Shown here one piece after another: positions 61,341 to 64,000 of a DNA stretch of 64,000 nucleotides (its first letter is position 1; the number at the start of each line of letters is the position of its first letter). The DNA is taken from contig NZ_JQNJ01000001.1 in assembly GCF_000745185.1 (NCBI RefSeq), positions 2,131,501-2,195,500 on the forward strand, given 5' to 3'. This stretch comes from Muricauda sp. MAR_2010_75. Lineage in GTDB: Bacteria > Bacteroidota > Bacteroidia > Flavobacteriales > Flavobacteriaceae. Under the pieces are notes generated by a model, which saw only the letters and a program-made list of their open reading frames with translations, ran no database searches and had not been told where the DNA came from. The translations under genes and the position numbers were made by a program.

Positions 61341-62585
61341 TTAAAGAATTTGCTTGATGTGTTTCATCACCAAAGAAGTAGCTCCCAAATTATCAGTTAT
61401 GTAGCTTGAGTTGATTTTTCCTGTTTTTCCTACAGATTTGGGGTCAGCTATAAAACCATTCACCAAATCATTGAAGTTTTCTTGGTTGTGGACAGGCAAA
61501 ATACCATTTTGTGCCACAAGGTCCTCAGCTTCTTTGAACCCTTTAAAATTTGGACCAATAATCACAGGGATGCCAAATACGGCAGGTTCCAAGGTGTTGT
61601 GCAATCCCGTGGCAAAACCACCCCCCACATAGGCAACATCAGCATAGCTGTAAATTTTGGTAAGTAGCCCTATCGTGTCAACAATAAGGACATCAAATTG
61701 CGATAAATTTTCATCACCCCATTGGGTAAAGCATATTGACTTTTTGGTTATGGCGGAGGTGATATCGTCAATGTGGGCTGGTTTTATTTGATGCGGAGCA
61801 ATAACAAATTTGATGGAATGCTGGGTGCTGTTGATAAAATCAATCAGAATTTTCTCATCCTCTGGCCAAGTGCTCCCAGCCACCAAACAGAAATGGTCTC
61901 CTTTAAATTTCGACACGAAATCCAGATGGTTGTCTTGGTTCAAAATCTCAGATACGCGATCAAAACGGGTGTCTCCACTTATGGTTGCATTATTGTGACC
62001 GATGGATTCCAGCAATGTTTTTGAACGCTCATCCTGAACAAAAAAATGGGATACGGCCTTAAGGCTGTTACGCATAAAACCGCCTAAAGGTTTAAAGAAA
62101 ATTTGTCTTTTGGAGAATCTGGCTGATACCAATAAAGTCGCGATATTTCTGTGTTCTAGCTGATATAGATAGTTGGGCCAGATCTCATATTTGATAAAGA
62201 TGGCCAGCTCTGGATTGATCTTATCCAAAAAACGTTTTGCATTGGAAGGCGTGTCCATGGGAAGATATACCACGGCGTCGGCTATGGGTGTATTTTTCTT
62301 TACCTCATACCCAGATGGTGAGAAAAACGTAAGGACAATTTTATGATCGGGATAAAAGGTCTTGAGCTTTTCAAGTATGGGCAGCCCTTGTTCAAACTCA
62401 CCCAAAGAGGCAACGTGCATCCAAATGGACTTGCTGCCGGTTGGAAGCTTTGCTTCCAGTTCAGCGAAGGTTTTCTTTCGTCCTAAAACAAACAATTTTA
62501 TCTTGGGATTAAAAAGAGCAATCACTTTTAAGCCGTACCAGGACAGCTTAATCAAAATGGTATAGACAAAACGCAACAACATCAT
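61341..62585 (-). CDS. kdtA: 3-deoxy-D-manno-octulosonic acid (KDO) transferase
   Basis: A 414-residue glycosyltransferase of the WaaA/KdtA type. It begins with a membrane-anchoring N terminus (MMLLRFVYTILIKLSWYGL), then IWMHVASLGEFEQGLPIL, LTFFSPSGYEV and YLPMDTPSNAKRFLDKINP in the first domain. KYEIWPNYLYQL, AGSTWPEDEKILI, YVGGGFATGLHNTLEPAVFG and IIGPNFKGFKEAEDL follow in the CMP-KDO-binding second domain. It adds KDO to lipid A. ATG at 62585 or one codon on are equal starts. Confidence 0.93.
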   Translation of the reverse strand: MMLLRFVYTILIKLSWYGLKVIALFNPKIKLFVLGRKKTFAELEAKLPTGSKSIWMHVASLGEFEQGLPILEKLKTFYPDHKIVLTFFSPSGYEVKKNTPIADAVVYLPMDTPSNAKRFLDKINPELAIFIKYEIWPNYLYQLEHRNIATLLVSARFSKRQIFFKPLGGFMRNSLKAVSHFFVQDERSKTLLESIGHNNATISGDTRFDRVSEILNQDNHLDFVSKFKGDHFCLVAGSTWPEDEKILIDFINSTQHSIKFVIAPHQIKPAHIDDITSAITKKSICFTQWGDENLSQFDVLIVDTIGLLTKIYSYADVAYVGGGFATGLHNTLEPAVFGIPVIIGPNFKGFKEAEDLVAQNGILPVHNQENFNDLVNGFIADPKSVGKTGKINSSYITDNLGATSLVMKHIKQIL

Positions 62586-62639
62586 ATTTCGCTAAATTAC
62601 ATTCTTTCGGCAATAGGGCATTATGGCATCTTTATTTCT

Positions 62640-62647
62640 TAATTTTG
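62640..62647 (+). promoter_or_regulatory. -7 box of the aminotransferase gene
   Basis: TAATTTTG matches TAnnTTTG exactly, 18 bp before the start at 62666. No FNR-type dyad lies at the spacing seen elsewhere. Confidence 0.5.
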
Positions 62648-62665
62648 CGGGCATAATTTATTCGG

Positions 62666-63820
62666 ATGAAAAAAATACAGATGGTTGACCTTAAAGGTCA
62701 ATATGAAGGCATAAAAAATGAGGTGAACGATTCCATTGCCGAGATTTTGGACTCTTCGGCATTCATCAACGGACCGCACGTACATGCTTTCCAAAGTGAA
62801 CTGGAGGAATATTTGGGTGTGAAACACGTTATTCCCTGTGCCAATGGTACGGATGCCCTTCAAATTTGTATGATGGGTCTTGGGTTGCAACCTGGCGATG
62901 AGGTAATTACTGCCGATTTTACTTTTGCTGCTACCGTTGAGGTCATTGCTCTGCTGAATTTGACCCCAGTTTTGGTGGATGTGGAACCGGACACCTTCAA
63001 TATAGATATAAAGGCCATTGAAAAGGCCATTACCCCCAAGACCAAGGCTATTGTTCCCGTGCACCTGTTTGGGCAATGTGCCAATATGGATGCCATTATG
63101 GAGCTGGCAGAAAAGCACAATCTTTATGTAATAGAGGACAATGCCCAAGCCATTGGGGCAACCTACACCTCCTCCAGTGGAAAAAAACAGAAAGCCGGAA
63201 CCATTGGTCATGTGGCGTCAACATCCTTTTTTCCTTCCAAAAATTTAGGTTGTTATGGAGATGGTGGGGCCATTTTTACGAATGATGATGATTTGGCCCA
63301 TATCATTCGCGGGATGGTAAACCACGGCATGTACAAACGATATTACCATGATGTGGTAGGGGTAAACTCCCGTTTGGATTCCATTCAAGCTGCCGTGTTA
63401 AGGGCAAAACTTCCAAAATTGGACATGTACAACAAAAAGCGATGGGAGGCTGCATCAAAATACAGCAGGGCATTTGAAGGACAGTCCAATATTGTGGTGC
63501 CAAAGATTACATGTGTCTGTGAAGGTGGCAATAGCACTTGTGATTGCCATGTCTTTCACCAGTATACCCTAAAAATATTGAATGGCAAAAGGGATGGGTT
63601 AGCGCAACATTTACAAGACAACAACGTTCCTTGTGGTGTCTATTATCCAGTTCCGTTGCACAAGCAAAAGGCGTATGCGGATGACCGTTACAATGAAGAG
63701 GACTTTCCGGTAACCAATCAATTGGTGCAAGAAGTGATATCGCTCCCCATGCACACTGAATTGGATGATGAACAGATTCAATTTATTGCCAACTTGGTTA
63801 TTGATTTTGTAAACAAATAA
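62666..63820 (+). CDS. DegT/DnrJ/EryC1/StrS-family sugar aminotransferase
   Basis: A 384-residue PLP aminotransferase: [49 protein letters not shown], and the PLP lysine in [16 protein letters not shown]. The second half has [20 protein letters not shown] and the typical [11 protein letters not shown]. Two Cys-rich turns near residues 280-292 ([13 protein letters not shown]) are an unusual insertion. Such enzymes make amino sugars for O-antigen, capsule or similar polymers. galE starts 2 bp later, so this belongs to nucleotide-sugar metabolism. Confidence 0.9.
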   Translation: MKKIQMVDLKGQYEGIKNEVNDSIAEILDSSAFINGPHVHAFQSELEEYLGVKHVIPCANGTDALQICMMGLGLQPGDEVITADFTFAATVEVIALLNLTPVLVDVEPDTFNIDIKAIEKAITPKTKAIVPVHLFGQCANMDAIMELAEKHNLYVIEDNAQAIGATYTSSSGKKQKAGTIGHVASTSFFPSKNLGCYGDGGAIFTNDDDLAHIIRGMVNHGMYKRYYHDVVGVNSRLDSIQAAVLRAKLPKLDMYNKKRWEAASKYSRAFEGQSNIVVPKITCVCEGGNSTCDCHVFHQYTLKILNGKRDGLAQHLQDNNVPCGVYYPVPLHKQKAYADDRYNEEDFPVTNQLVQEVISLPMHTELDDEQIQFIANLVIDFVNK

Positions 63821-63822
63821 AA

Positions 63823-64000
63823 ATGAAAATACTTGTCACGGGAGGATTGGGTTTTATCGGTTCCCATACCGTTGTTGAATTGCAAAACAAAGGGTTTGAA
63901 GTGGTGATCATCGATAACCTTTCCAATTCATCCATCGATGTTCTGGATGGTATTGAGGCAATCACTGGAATACGCCCCATTTTTGAAGAATTAGACCTTC
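63823..64000 (+). CDS. galE: UDP-glucose 4-epimerase, N-terminal fragment
   Basis: Starts at ATG 63823, 2 bp after the aminotransferase, and runs off the window after 59 codons. [20 protein letters not shown] is the NAD-binding Rossmann motif of GalE, followed by [11 protein letters not shown]. It interconverts UDP-glucose and UDP-galactose. Only the start is visible, so another SDR epimerase cannot be fully ruled out. Confidence 0.88.
   Translation, partial: MKILVTGGLGFIGSHTVVELQNKGFEVVIIDNLSNSSIDVLDGIEAITGIRPIFEELDL

Noticed and set aside
1..64000. tRNA, rRNA, CRISPR, insertion sequence, integrase or phage genes
   Set aside because: None found on reading both strands; no direct repeats of CRISPR type, no transposase or integrase motifs.

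Overview
The window is chromosomal DNA from a marine-type member of the Bacteroidota, most likely Flavobacteriaceae and possibly close to Muricauda/Allomuricauda. The genus is a guess. The evidence is the FecI/FecR-SusC/SusD locus, the fused CcoN-CcoO cbb3 oxidase, -7 boxes of the form TAnnTTTG, lipoproteins and AQ-type signal peptides, and a background GC of roughly 43% by eye. No tRNA, rRNA, CRISPR array, prophage or insertion sequence was seen. Genes are dense and mostly in short co-directional operons.

1-4.8 kb holds the end of an S9 peptidase, an S10 serine carboxypeptidase, an exported amidohydrolase and proline dehydrogenase; together they look like peptide and proline salvage. 5.2-18.7 kb is a TonB-dependent uptake locus without a glycoside hydrolase: ECF sigma factor, FecR anti-sigma, STN-SusC, SusD, then two enolase-superfamily sugar-acid dehydratases with twin-arginine signals, two signal-peptide-bearing RraA-like proteins, an NTF2-like lipoprotein and a BASS-type importer, closed by a strong terminator. 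An unusually GC-rich pair, KDG kinase and KDPG aldolase (18.8-20.5 kb), follows. The predicted route is outer-membrane uptake of a sugar acid, dehydration in the periplasm, import of the 2-keto-3-deoxy acid and lower Entner-Doudoroff cleavage.

20.5-30.0 kb carries an envelope-protein operon on the minus strand, with an M61 peptidase whose signal peptide is put out of frame by an A9 tract. It also carries an AraC regulator, a serine hydrolase fused to an NTF2-like domain, a second amidohydrolase and an Asp-box protein. 30.5-32.6 kb holds a single-domain response regulator and a PAS histidine kinase.

32.6-59 kb is a low-oxygen block: FNR-type regulator, copper ATPase CcoI, ccoS-NO-Q-P-G-H, hemN, three universal stress proteins, a GCS2-CBS ligase with an aspartoacylase-like hydrolase, TonB, an SLC13 transporter, PEP carboxykinase, phosphofructokinase and a ribosome hibernation factor. 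Eight 12-bp dyads TGAYnnnnRTCA lie 51-66 bp upstream of start codons. At each promoter the dyad centre is exactly 33 bp from the centre of a -7 box; one dyad serves two divergent promoters, giving nine such alignments. The regulator encoded here probably controls the block as a class-II activator.

59.7-64 kb contains a small membrane protein, a sugar MFS transporter, KDO transferase, a sugar aminotransferase and the start of galE, which belong to sugar uptake and envelope polysaccharide synthesis.
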